From an uncultured Clostridia bacterium (GTDB lineage: Bacteria > Bacillota > Clostridia > Christensenellales > Borkfalkiaceae): a DNA stretch of 16,302 bases. The position numbers and the translations under genes were made by a program. The stretch spans positions 1 to 16,302 of the forward strand of contig CANRFD010000022.1 in assembly GCA_947629845.1 (NCBI GenBank), given 5' to 3'. Shown here piece after piece: positions 7,363 to 14,342 of the stretch (positions within the stretch are counted from its first letter, which is position 1; each line of letters opens with the position of its first letter). A model generated the notes under the pieces. It did not search any database. It was not told the origin of the DNA and was given only the letters and a program-made list of their open reading frames with translations.

Positions 7363-7854
7363 ATGCGTGCGATCTTTCATGCAGACAGCAAGTGGGGCAT
7401 CGGAAAAAACAACGGGCTGATGTTCTCCCTTCCCGCGGATATGAAGTTCTTCCGCGAGACGACAATGGGAAAAATTGTGGTAATGGGGTCAAAAACTCTG
7501 CTTTCTTTCCCCGGCGGGAAGCCCCTGAAGAACCGCACGAACATCGTGCTCTGCCCCGAGGACGTGGAGGGCGTTATCACCGTTCACAGCCTCGGTGAGC
7601 TTTTCGCGGAGATCAAAAAATATCCGCCCGACGACGTGTTCGTCATCGGCGGGGCGAGCGTCTACCGCGCGCTTCTTCCGTACTGTACGGAGGCGCTCGT
7701 CACCAAGGTGGCGGCCGACGGCGGCGCAGATGTGTTTGTGCCCGACCTCGACGCCGACCCCGCCTTTGCGCTCGTCCGCGAGAGCGCTCCGCAGGACGAC
7801 AACGGCTACAAGATCACCTTTTGCACCTACCGCAACCTTTGCGTAAAACAATAA
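7363..7854 (+). CDS. folA: Dihydrofolate reductase
   Basis: DHFR reduces dihydrofolate to tetrahydrofolate with NADPH, recycling the product of ThyA. It is the target of trimethoprim. The 163-residue protein has the usual single domain. WGIGKNNGLMFSLPADMKFFRE contains the Met20-type loop and the active-site acid Asp26, split here as WGIGKNNG and LPADMKFF. GKIVVMGSKTLLSFP is the cofactor-binding segment, and VFVIGGASVYRALLP is the second one. AGGAGAG, which overlaps the thyA stop codon, serves as ribosome binding site, so expression is likely coupled to thyA. A terminator follows 8 nt after the stop. Confidence 0.95.
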   Translation: MRAIFHADSKWGIGKNNGLMFSLPADMKFFRETTMGKIVVMGSKTLLSFPGGKPLKNRTNIVLCPEDVEGVITVHSLGELFAEIKKYPPDDVFVIGGASVYRALLPYCTEALVTKVAADGGADVFVPDLDADPAFALVRESAPQDDNGYKITFCTYRNLCVKQ

Positions 7855-7862
7855 AAAACAGG

Positions 7863-7899
7863 CGGACGGCACGATTTTTGGCGAGCCGTCTGTTTTTTT
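7863..7899 (+). terminator. Intrinsic terminator after folA
   Basis: CGGACGGC (7863-7870) pairs with GCCGTCTG (7885-7892) in an 8-bp stem with one G-U pair, followed by seven T residues (7893-7899). It ends the panE-folA run and separates it from the next promoter. Confidence 0.85.
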
Positions 7900-7907
7900 C
7901 ATAAAAT

Positions 7908-7936
7908 TTGACAAAAACAAAAAGATGTGATATAAT
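7908..7936 (+). promoter_or_regulatory. Consensus sigma-A promoter of the DUF3137-like/lemA pair
   Basis: Perfect TTGACA (7908-7913), 17-nt spacer and perfect TATAAT (7931-7936). The ATG of the next gene begins 8 nt after the -10 box, so transcription starting near 7943 would give a leaderless or nearly leaderless mRNA. Confidence 0.88.
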
Positions 7937-7944
7937 CTTGCCGA

Positions 7945-9783
7945 ATGATGTCGGAAGAGGAAGAGCGGACGGCTGAAGAAATGGTTTGGGAGCCGCTTTC
8001 CGCCTATAAAACTCAATATCAGGGCGCGTTCAGGCGCAACTGCGAGGACTATTTCGACGATCTCGTGAAAAAGTCCGGCGTCGACCTTGCGGAAAACGGC
8101 AGGATCGTCGCGGCATACGAGGCGCAGAACCGCCTCGTCGCCGAGGCAGACAGGCTGCTCTCCCGCGACAAGATGTGGCGCGTTTTTCTCATCATCTGGA
8201 TCGTCGCCGGCGCCGTGTGCGCGGTCGCGTCCATTCCCTTTTTGCTGGACGAAAACCTGCTGCCGGGCGTTTTGATGTGCGTCTTGGGGGCGGTTTCCGT
8301 CGTGGCGGCCGTCGTATTGCTTGTGAAATGCGTCTTGCCCCGCCTTCGCAAGAACGAGGAAAAGAAAAAAGAGCTGCAGAAAAAGGCGGACGAACTCTAC
8401 AGGCAGGCGTGGCAGCAAATGGCGCCGCTCAACGCCCTCTTCGAGAACAACGTCACGGGCAAGCTCATCGAAAAGACGGTTTCCATCGTGCAGTTGGACG
8501 AAAATTTCAACATCCGCCGCTATGACTATTTGAGCGAAAAGTACGGCTACGGCGGGGAGGACGATCCCGCCGCCTCCACGATCGGCATCCTGACGGGCGA
8601 GATCTCCGGCAATCCCTTCGTCGCCGACAGGGTGCTGGTGTGCACCATGGGCACGGAGACCTACACGGGCTCCATCACCATATATTGGGAGACCCACCAC
8701 ACCGATTCGGAGGGGAGAGTCGTCACCACGCACCATTCGCAGACGCTCACGGCGTCCGTGACCCGCCCCAAGCCTTTCTACAGCCAAAGGACGCGGCTCA
8801 TCTACGGCAACGAGGCGGCGCCCGATCTGCACTTTTCGCGGCGGCCTTCCCACGTCGAGGACGACAGCGAGAAGGAGCGTTCCCGCAAGGTAAAGCGGGG
8901 GATGAAGAAGGTCAGGCGCAAGCAGCAGGACGCGATGGAGAAGGGCGGCTCCTTTACCGAGATGGGGAACGACGAGTTTGAAGTGCTCTTCGGCGCGCTC
9001 GACAGAGACAACGAAGTGCAGTTCCGCCTCCTGTTCACGCCGCTCGCGCAGAAAAACATGCTGGCACTCCTGAAGGACGCGGAGGGGTACGGCGACGACT
9101 TTTACATGCGCAAGTCGGGATGTCTCAACTACATCGTGTCCGAGCACTCCGCACAGTGGGACATGGAGGAGGCAGCCGAGCGGTACTGCTCCTACAGCGC
9201 GGAGCTCGCGCGGAGCAAATTTCTGCAATTCAACGAGCAATATTTCCGCTCCCTCTACTTCGATCTCGCGCCGCTGCTGTCCATTCCGCTCTATCAGCAA
9301 CACAAACCGCACGAATACATATATAAAGAGGTATATCCGCGCTATTTCACCCGTCAGGAGACGGAATATGCCGTCAACCGGCTGGATATCAACGCGCTCG
9401 CCTCTCCGTATGCCGCGACGCCGAGCATTCTCAAGACGCGCTTTCTTGAAAAGGACGGCAGAAGCGACCGCGTGTGCGTACGCGCCAATGCGTTCAATGC
9501 GGTGCCGCGGACGGAGTATGTGTCCGTGTTCGGCGGTGACGGCATGAGCCACATGGTTCCCGTCGATTGGACGGAATACATCCCCGTCTATGCGGATACC
9601 GTCGTCGAGATGAAGGAGCTCGGGCTTACCGAACGGGAATTTCAGACGGAGGCGGCCGGCGCCTTCCGCTCCGCGCTCGAGAAGCACGGCAAAGCGGCGT
9701 ACGGATACCGCCACGGGATCCTGTGTTGCGTCGTTCCGGAAGGGGCAACGGATTTCGATGCCGACTTTACGATAAAAAAATAA
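7945..9783 (+). CDS. Two-helix membrane protein, DUF3137-like, partner of LemA
   Basis: 612 residues of unknown function. A charged N-terminus (1-75) precedes two membrane helices (about 78-100 and 105-130), then a large, probably cytoplasmic part. The stretch with ILTGEISGNPF, a His-rich loop (HHTDSEGRVVTTHH, 251-264) and FTEMGNDEFEVLFGALDRD followed by LLFTPLAQKNMLALL (337-376) fits the pattern of DUF3137 proteins. That family often neighbours LemA, as this gene does. The assignment is by pattern memory, not a search. There is no Shine-Dalgarno sequence before the ATG-ATG at 7945. A later ATG at 7981 (residue 13) is a possible alternative start with a normal-length leader. The lemA gene starts 16 nt downstream. 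Its product probably forms a membrane-linked pair with LemA; the reaction or role is unknown. Confidence 0.75.
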   Translation: MMSEEEERTAEEMVWEPLSAYKTQYQGAFRRNCEDYFDDLVKKSGVDLAENGRIVAAYEAQNRLVAEADRLLSRDKMWRVFLIIWIVAGAVCAVASIPFLLDENLLPGVLMCVLGAVSVVAAVVLLVKCVLPRLRKNEEKKKELQKKADELYRQAWQQMAPLNALFENNVTGKLIEKTVSIVQLDENFNIRRYDYLSEKYGYGGEDDPAASTIGILTGEISGNPFVADRVLVCTMGTETYTGSITIYWETHHTDSEGRVVTTHHSQTLTASVTRPKPFYSQRTRLIYGNEAAPDLHFSRRPSHVEDDSEKERSRKVKRGMKKVRRKQQDAMEKGGSFTEMGNDEFEVLFGALDRDNEVQFRLLFTPLAQKNMLALLKDAEGYGDDFYMRKSGCLNYIVSEHSAQWDMEEAAERYCSYSAELARSKFLQFNEQYFRSLYFDLAPLLSIPLYQQHKPHEYIYKEVYPRYFTRQETEYAVNRLDINALASPYAATPSILKTRFLEKDGRSDRVCVRANAFNAVPRTEYVSVFGGDGMSHMVPVDWTEYIPVYADTVVEMKELGLTEREFQTEAAGAFRSALEKHGKAAYGYRHGILCCVVPEGATDFDADFTIKK

Positions 9784-9799
9784 TTTGGAGGAAATAAGT

Positions 9800-10468
9800 A
9801 TGAACGAATTGGATGAAATGACCGCGACTACGTTGGACAGCGGCAACGATGTGAAAGTCATTGCAAAGCAGCTCCCCGTGACGATCGGGGGCGGATCGAA
9901 GTTTTTCGACATCATTTGGTGGTTTTTGCCCCCGATCATTGGCGGAGTCGTCTGGATGATCATGAAGGCAAAGGCGAAGAGCTATTTCCGCCAGCTGCAG
10001 CAGAAGATCCAGCACGACGCTTCGCAGATCGACAACTATCTCGAGCAGCGCGTGCAAATTCTGCAAAACTGCGCAAAACTGTTGGATAAGGCGATCGATT
10101 TGGACAAGGATACCTTCACAAAGATCGCCGCCTACCGCAGCAAGGGGACGCCCGCGGACGACGCCGCCAGAAATTCCTACGCCGAGACCGTGGGAACGCT
10201 CGCCCGCTCGGTCAACATCGCCTTCGAGAATTACCCCGACCTGAAGGCGCACCGCGAGCTTGCGGACGCCATGCAGCAAAATTCCTACTTGCAGCGCGAG
10301 ATCACCGCGGCGCGCGAGGTGTACAACGATACCGTCAACACGTGGAACCGCGAGATCTTCCATTGGCCGACGAGGCAGATCGTCGCCGCAAAGGAGGGTT
10401 ATACGACGCGCATTCCCTTCATCGCCGACAAGGAGACCAAGGAGGCCGCCCGCGGGGTGTTCTTCTGA
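9800..10468 (+). CDS. lemA: LemA family protein
   Basis: LemA proteins are membrane-anchored helical-bundle proteins of unclear function, widespread in bacteria. The 222-residue protein has one membrane helix (about residues 36-55, FFDIIWWFLPPIIGGVVWMI). A long helical bundle follows with family marks: ENYPDLKA (143-150), LQREITAAREVYNDTVNTWN (164-183) and the following IFHWPTRQIVA. An in-frame TTG lies 15 nt further upstream, but GGAGGA sits properly before the ATG at 9800, so that start is chosen. The start is 16 nt after the DUF3137-like gene, so the two are almost surely co-transcribed. Two hairpin terminators follow. Confidence 0.88.
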   Translation: MNELDEMTATTLDSGNDVKVIAKQLPVTIGGGSKFFDIIWWFLPPIIGGVVWMIMKAKAKSYFRQLQQKIQHDASQIDNYLEQRVQILQNCAKLLDKAIDLDKDTFTKIAAYRSKGTPADDAARNSYAETVGTLARSVNIAFENYPDLKAHRELADAMQQNSYLQREITAAREVYNDTVNTWNREIFHWPTRQIVAAKEGYTTRIPFIADKETKEAARGVFF

Positions 10469-10487
10469 ACTTCGGCTATCCCGATGA

Positions 10488-10526
10488 AAGAGCCTTCTCA
10501 TTGAGAGGGCTCTTGAATTTTATTTT
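10488..10526 (+). terminator. Intrinsic terminator after lemA
   Basis: AAGAGCCTTCTC (10488-10499) pairs with GAGAGGGCTCTT (10503-10514) in a 12-bp stem with one G-U pair and a 3-nt loop, followed by GAATTTTATTTT. This is a strong hairpin with a slightly interrupted T-tract. Confidence 0.85.
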
Positions 10527-10543
10527 GAAGCGCGCATTTTCTG

Positions 10544-10594
10544 CCGCCCGCGGGAAGTTTGGGAACAATGCAAACTTTGGGGCGGAAATTTTTT
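10544..10594 (+). terminator. Second, compound hairpin between lemA and typA
   Basis: An outer stem CCGCCC/GGGCGG (10544-10549 with 10580-10585) and an inner stem AAGTTTG/CAAACTT (10555-10561 with 10571-10577) are joined by short bulges and followed by AAATTTTTT. It lies entirely upstream of the typA promoter, so it is most likely a back-up terminator for the lemA transcript. It could also be a stable 3'-end structure. Confidence 0.6.
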
Positions 10595-10612
10595 GATTTT
10601 GCCTCTTTTTTG

Positions 10613-10641
10613 TTGTCAAAAAGGCGCAAATGTATTATAAT
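10613..10641 (+). promoter_or_regulatory. Sigma-A promoter of typA
   Basis: TTGTCA (10613-10618), 17-nt spacer, perfect TATAAT (10636-10641). Transcription near 10648 gives a leader of about 19 nt, which contains AAGAGGA just upstream of the typA ATG. Confidence 0.85.
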
Positions 10642-10666
10642 CTCCTTTGGATTTTAAGAGGACATT

Positions 10667-12493
10667 ATGGTAAGAAACGATCTACGGAACATTGCAATCA
10701 TTGCGCACGTCGACCACGGCAAGACGACGCTCGTCGACCAGATGCTGAAACAGGGCGGCACCTTCCGCGAAAATCAGGTCGTGGAGGAGCGCGTGATGGA
10801 CAGCGGCGCGCTGGAGCGCGAGCGCGGCATCACCATTCTCGCAAAGAACACGTCCATTCACTACAAGGGCGTGAAGATCAACATCGTCGATACCCCCGGC
10901 CACGCCGATTTCTCGGGCGAAGTGGAGCGCGTTTTGAAGATGGTCTCTGGCGTGCTCATCCTCGTGGACGCGGCGGAAGGCCCCATGCCGCAGACGCGGT
11001 TCGTCACCCAAAAGGCGCTCGAAATGGGGCTAAAACTCATCATCGTGGTGAACAAGGTCGACCGCCCCGACGCGCGCGTCTCCGAAGTCATCGACGAAAC
11101 GCTCGAACTTCTGATGGATCTCAACGCCTCCGACGAGCAGATCGACAGCCCCATTTTGTTCTGCTCGGGCAGAGAGGGCACCTCTTCGCTCGACCAAGAC
11201 GTACCGGGGACGGATCTTTCCCCGCTCTTCGATACGATCCTGTCGCATTTCCCGCCGCTCGAGATGGACGACGAGGGGCCGCTGCAAATTCTCGTCTCCT
11301 CCATCGACTACAACGAATACGTCGGCAGGGTCGGCATCGGCAGGATCGAGCGCGGCGTCGCACGGCAGGCGGCCGACGTCGTCGTGTGCAACTATAATCA
11401 CAAAGATCTGAATATGCGCGGGAAGCTCGTCAATCTCTATGAGATCGAGGGGCTGGAGCGCGTTCCCTGCGCCGAGGCGCGTGCCGGCGACATCGTGTGC
11501 TTCTCCGGGCTGGAGAAGATCAACATCGGCGACACCGTGTGCGCCGCCGACCACGTCGAGGCCGTGCCCTTCGTCAAGATATCCGATCCGACGGTGGAGA
11601 TGATCTTTTCCGTCAACGATTCTCCCTTCGCGGGGAAGGACGGCAAGTTCGTCACGACCCGCCACCTGCGCGACAGATTGTACCGCGAACTTCTGCGCGA
11701 CGTATCGCTCCACGTTGAAGATACCGATTCGACCGACGCCTTCCGCGTGAAGGGAAGGGGGGAAATGCACCTCTCCATCCTGATCGAAACGATGCGCCGC
11801 GAGGGCTACGAATTTCAGGTCAGCGCCCCCAAGGTGCTCTGGCGGGAGATCGACGGCGTGCAGTACGAACCCGTTGAACGGCTCATCGTCGACGTGCCCG
11901 AGAGCGCCACGGGCGCCGTGTTCGAAAAGATGGGCGTCCGCAAGGGCGAGCTCGTGCACATGTCGGCCATGGGCTCGCGCATGCGCCTCGAGTTCCTCGT
12001 GCCCGCCCGCGGCCTGTTCGGCTACAAGAGCGAATTTCTGACGGACACCAAGGGCGAGGGCGTAATGAGCTCGGTGTTCTTCGAGTACCAGCCCTATAAG
12101 GGCGAGATCGAGCGCCGCAACACGGGGTCGCTCGTCGCGTTCGAAACGGGCGAAGCCGTCACCTACGGGCTCTTCAACGCGCAGGGGAGGGGCATGCTCT
12201 TCATCGGCCCCGGCACGCCCGTCTACGAGGGAATGGTCGTCGGCTATTCCCCGAAGGACGAGGACATCAACGTCAACGTCTGCAAAACCAAGCACCTTAC
12301 CAATACGCGTTCCTCCTCTTCGGACGAGGCGCTGCGCCTGATCCCGCCCAAAAAACTCTCGCTCGAAGAGGCGCTCGAATTTATCGGCGACGACGAACTT
12401 CTCGAAGTCACGCCACACAACATCCGCATTCGCAAGCGCATTCTCGATGGAGAACTCCGTGCAAAAGCGCGGGCAAAAGCGAGATTAGGCTGA
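10667..12493 (+). CDS. typA: Ribosome-associated translational GTPase TypA/BipA
   Basis: TypA/BipA is an EF-G-like GTPase that binds the ribosome and supports 50S assembly and growth under cold or other stress. At 608 residues it is of typical length. GTPase motifs in order: G1 AHVDHGKTT (13-21), G2 ERGITILAKN (52-61), G3 DTPGHADF (75-82), G4 NKVD (129-132) and G5 region SGREG. Later EF-G-type domains III and V and the TypA-specific C-terminal region follow, with KGRGEMHLSILIETMRREG, the YKSEFLTDTKGEG block (SxxxFxTDTxGxG), and a basic C-terminus IRKRILDGELRAKARAKAR. It stands alone with its own promoter and terminator. Confidence 0.97.
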   Translation: MVRNDLRNIAIIAHVDHGKTTLVDQMLKQGGTFRENQVVEERVMDSGALERERGITILAKNTSIHYKGVKINIVDTPGHADFSGEVERVLKMVSGVLILVDAAEGPMPQTRFVTQKALEMGLKLIIVVNKVDRPDARVSEVIDETLELLMDLNASDEQIDSPILFCSGREGTSSLDQDVPGTDLSPLFDTILSHFPPLEMDDEGPLQILVSSIDYNEYVGRVGIGRIERGVARQAADVVVCNYNHKDLNMRGKLVNLYEIEGLERVPCAEARAGDIVCFSGLEKINIGDTVCAADHVEAVPFVKISDPTVEMIFSVNDSPFAGKDGKFVTTRHLRDRLYRELLRDVSLHVEDTDSTDAFRVKGRGEMHLSILIETMRREGYEFQVSAPKVLWREIDGVQYEPVERLIVDVPESATGAVFEKMGVRKGELVHMSAMGSRMRLEFLVPARGLFGYKSEFLTDTKGEGVMSSVFFEYQPYKGEIERRNTGSLVAFETGEAVTYGLFNAQGRGMLFIGPGTPVYEGMVVGYSPKDEDINVNVCKTKHLTNTRSSSSDEALRLIPPKKLSLEEALEFIGDDELLEVTPHNIRIRKRILDGELRAKARAKARLG

Positions 12494-12522
12494 TTTGCGA
12501 AGTACTATGTCTAACATAATCG

Positions 12523-12561
12523 CACAAAAACCTCGTTAATTGCGGGGTTTTTGTGTTTTTT
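12523..12561 (+). terminator. Intrinsic terminator after typA
   Basis: CACAAAAACCTCG (12523-12535) pairs with CGGGGTTTTTGTG (12543-12555) in a 13-bp stem with one G-U pair and a 7-nt loop, followed by six T residues (12556-12561). It insulates the sporulation cluster downstream. Confidence 0.9.
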
Positions 12562-12574
12562 GGCGGGCAACTCG

Positions 12575-12583
12575 CATAGAATA
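12575..12583 (+). promoter_or_regulatory. Possible mother-cell (sigma-E/sigma-K type) -10 element of yabP
   Basis: CATAGAATA matches the CATAnnnTA pattern of sigma-K and 7 of 8 positions of the sigma-E pattern CATACAAT. It lies right after the typA terminator and 4 nt before the yabP ATG. No convincing sigma-A -35 box at 17 nt was found, and no clear sigma-E or sigma-K -35 box either. In Bacillus subtilis the yabP/yabQ genes are mother-cell sporulation genes, which fits. Confidence 0.5.
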
Positions 12584-12587
12584 TGGC

Positions 12588-12848
12588 ATGCAACAGGCGC
12601 AAAAGGACAGCACACTTACCATCGAAAACAGGCGGCTCATCTCCCTTACGGGCGTCGGCAGCGTGGAGGCGTTTTCGGATAGCGGCATCACGCTTACGGT
12701 GAACGGGGCGCGCGTGCAGATCAGCGGTTCGCAGCTCAAAGTGCTTGCGTTTTCGCAGGGGACGGGCGCTTTTTCGGCGAGCGGCGAGGTCTCGTCGGTA
12801 AAATTCGGCGTACAAAAGGGGAAATTTCTGCAAAAATTTTTGCGATGA
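12588..12848 (+). CDS. yabP: Sporulation protein YabP
   Basis: YabP is a small protein needed for spore formation, found next to yabQ and divIC in Bacillus and Clostridia. This 86-residue protein matches the family in order: TLTIENRRLISLTGVGSVEAF (here 10-30), SDSGITLTVNGARVQISGSQLKV, then a final beta segment GAFSASGEVSSVKF. The frame is open back to a TTG at 12540, but that lies inside the typA terminator, so the ATG at 12588 is used. There is no ribosome binding site before it. The stop overlaps the yabQ start (ATGA). Confidence 0.88.
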   Translation: MQQAQKDSTLTIENRRLISLTGVGSVEAFSDSGITLTVNGARVQISGSQLKVLAFSQGTGAFSASGEVSSVKFGVQKGKFLQKFLR

Positions 12849-13276
12849 ACGACCCCGACCAAATTTTTACCGTGCTCGTATGCGTGACCTGCGGCATCTT
12901 CAGCGGGCTTGTGTACGACTTTTTCTTCTGCATCCGCTACTTTTTACGCGCCGTTTGGGTGCGCGTCGTCACGGATATCCTGTTCTGCCTGTCGTTCGGG
13001 GCGATCTACCTGTTCGTATCCGTCATAATGGAGCTGCCGGGGCTGCGGCTTTTTTCCCTGCTCGCGTGCCTTTTCGGACTTTTGCTCTATTTGAAAAGTT
13101 TGCATAAAATTGTTGCTTTTTTTGCGCAGAAGGTGTATAATGTCTGTAAACTCGGGCAAAAGGATAGGTTAGAATGTTCAGAAAAGAGGAAGCAACGGAA
13201 GCCGGAAAGGATGCCGGGCAGGAAAAAGCGGTTTCCGAGGAGAAAGTTCGCAAGATCGCGATCGGCGCAACGGTAG
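12845..13276 (+). CDS. yabQ: Sporulation protein YabQ
   Basis: YabQ is a polytopic membrane protein required for spore cortex formation in Bacillus. The 143-residue protein has hydrophobic segments at about 7-30, 40-62 and 66-84, with the family-like opening GIFSGLVYDFFFCIRYFLR (residues 17-35). The start overlaps the yabP stop by ATGA. The last 34 codons (residues 110-143), a very basic tail rich in Lys and Arg, overlap the divIC reading frame by 103 nt. Residues 89-100 lie over the sigma-A promoter of divIC. Either the tail is genuine dual coding or the ancestral yabQ stop was lost by mutation or frameshift. The membrane part is well supported; the tail is not. Confidence 0.85.
   Translation: MNDPDQIFTVLVCVTCGIFSGLVYDFFFCIRYFLRAVWVRVVTDILFCLSFGAIYLFVSVIMELPGLRLFSLLACLFGLLLYLKSLHKIVAFFAQKVYNVCKLGQKDRLECSEKRKQRKPERMPGRKKRFPRRKFARSRSAQR
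13113..13141 (+). promoter_or_regulatory. Sigma-A promoter inside yabQ, serving divIC and downstream genes
   Basis: TTGCTT (13113-13118), 17-nt spacer, perfect TATAAT (13136-13141). Transcription near 13148 leaves a leader of about 26 nt that carries AAAGGATAGG before the divIC ATG. It would allow divIC to be made in vegetative cells while yabP/yabQ stay sporulation-specific. Confidence 0.78.
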
Positions 13277-13488
13277 GCGGCGTTTTGCTTATCGTCTTTC
13301 TCGTCATCGTTTTGATCATCCAGTTTGTTCAGATGGGCATCCGCAACGCCGAAAAGGCCGAGCTCGACCGTCTCATCGAGCAGCAGAAGCAGCAGTACGA
13401 CGGCGAAGTGGCCGACCTTGACGACTTGCAGAACGGGTTCGGCATGTTCTGGAAGGCGCTCGATTACGACTATAAGTACAAGGGATAA
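13174..13488 (+). CDS. divIC: Septum formation initiator, DivIC/FtsB family
   Basis: DivIC is a bitopic division protein that joins FtsL and DivIB/FtsQ at the septum. The 104-residue protein shows the family layout: a charged cytoplasmic N-terminus (1-27), one membrane helix (about 28-52, AIGATVGGVLLIVFLVIVLI), then an extracytoplasmic coiled coil (about 55-88) with AEKAELDRLIEQQKQQYDGE. Sequence alone is low-complexity, but size, topology and the place right after yabPQ support the call. The upstream AAAGGATAGG supports the start. The first 103 nt overlap the end of yabQ in another frame, and the stop shares one base with the next start (TAATG). Confidence 0.8.
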   Translation: MFRKEEATEAGKDAGQEKAVSEEKVRKIAIGATVGGVLLIVFLVIVLIIQFVQMGIRNAEKAELDRLIEQQKQQYDGEVADLDDLQNGFGMFWKALDYDYKYKG

Positions 13489-14342
13489 TGAAATATTCGG
13501 TTATCGATATCGGTTCCAATTCCGTTCGTCTCATGACTTGGGCGAACGGAACAACTTTATATAAAAGAATTTCGACGACCCGTTTGGGGGAAGGCATCGC
13601 GTTTTCGCCCGTGCTCAAGGCGGAGGCGATCGAGCGCACGGCGGCAGCCGTCGCCGCGTTTTATGCGCAGGCGAGGGCGGAGAACGCTACCGTCTACGCC
13701 TTTGCGACCGCGGCCGTCCGCACGGCGGAGAACGGCGGGGAATTTTGCAGGCGGGTGAAGGAGCTGTGCGGGCTCACGGTAGACGTCGTCGGCGGCGAAC
13801 GCGAAGCCGAACTCGCCCTTTCCGGGGCGCTCGGGAAGGGGGACGGGTCGGTCATCGACATCGGCGGCGTGAGCACGGAAATTTGCACGAGAAGGCAGGG
13901 CGTACGCGATCTTGCGGTCAGCGTCGACATCGGCGCCGTCCGTCTTTACGACCTTTGCCGCGACGATCCCGCCATGCTTCGGAATGTTATCGGCGAAAAA
14001 CTTGCCGCCCTCCGCGGCATTCGCCCCGTGCAGCCCGTTTATGCGGTCGGCGGAACGGCGACCACCGTCGCCGCGCTCATGCAGGGGCTCGACGCGTACT
14101 ACGGCGAAAAGATCAACGACTTCCCCATGACGGCGGCAGATGTTGGCGCATGGGCGCAAAAACTTCTTACGCTCTCCCCCGAGGAGCGCGCGGCGCAGAG
14201 GGGAATGGATCCCAAGCGCGCCGATATCATCGCAGGGGGAGCGCTGCTGCTGTTCATGCTGATGAAAAAACTCGGCGTCGGCTGCGTTTACGCTTCCGAC
14301 CGGGATAATTTAGAGGGCTATTTGACGGAAAAACTTTCATGA
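13488..14342 (+). CDS. Ppx/GppA family phosphatase
   Basis: Members hydrolyse inorganic polyphosphate or pppGpp and belong to the actin/hsp70 ATPase fold. The 284-residue protein is of the short, two-domain type, lacking the C-terminal HD-like extension of Escherichia coli PPX. Motifs: DIGSNSVRL (7-15), the phosphate-loop FATAAVRTAENG (72-83), VGGEREAELALSG (101-113) with Glu106 in the place of the catalytic glutamate, SVIDIGGVSTEI (121-132) and YAVGGTATTVAA (185-196). DIGGVSTE carries Val where many members have Gly. Start and stop overlap the neighbours (TAATG before, ATGA after), so it is translationally coupled to divIC and the membrane peptidase. Which substrate it uses cannot be told from sequence. 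Confidence 0.88.
   Translation: MKYSVIDIGSNSVRLMTWANGTTLYKRISTTRLGEGIAFSPVLKAEAIERTAAAVAAFYAQARAENATVYAFATAAVRTAENGGEFCRRVKELCGLTVDVVGGEREAELALSGALGKGDGSVIDIGGVSTEICTRRQGVRDLAVSVDIGAVRLYDLCRDDPAMLRNVIGEKLAALRGIRPVQPVYAVGGTATTVAALMQGLDAYYGEKINDFPMTAADVGAWAQKLLTLSPEERAAQRGMDPKRADIIAGGALLLFMLMKKLGVGCVYASDRDNLEGYLTEKLS

Noticed and set aside
7489..9963. 824-codon open frame on the minus strand
   Set aside because: It runs antisense across folA, its terminator, a consensus promoter and the DUF3137-like gene, all well supported on the plus strand. Its translation is rich in Arg/His/Val with no recognisable motif, typical of antisense frames in GC-rich DNA.
11030..12418. 462-codon open frame on the minus strand
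   Set aside because: It is fully antisense to typA, whose GTPase motifs and length are unmistakable.
12540..12587. Longer yabP starting from an upstream TTG
   Set aside because: The extra codons lie within the typA terminator stem and T-tract, and the added residues do not resemble the YabP family.
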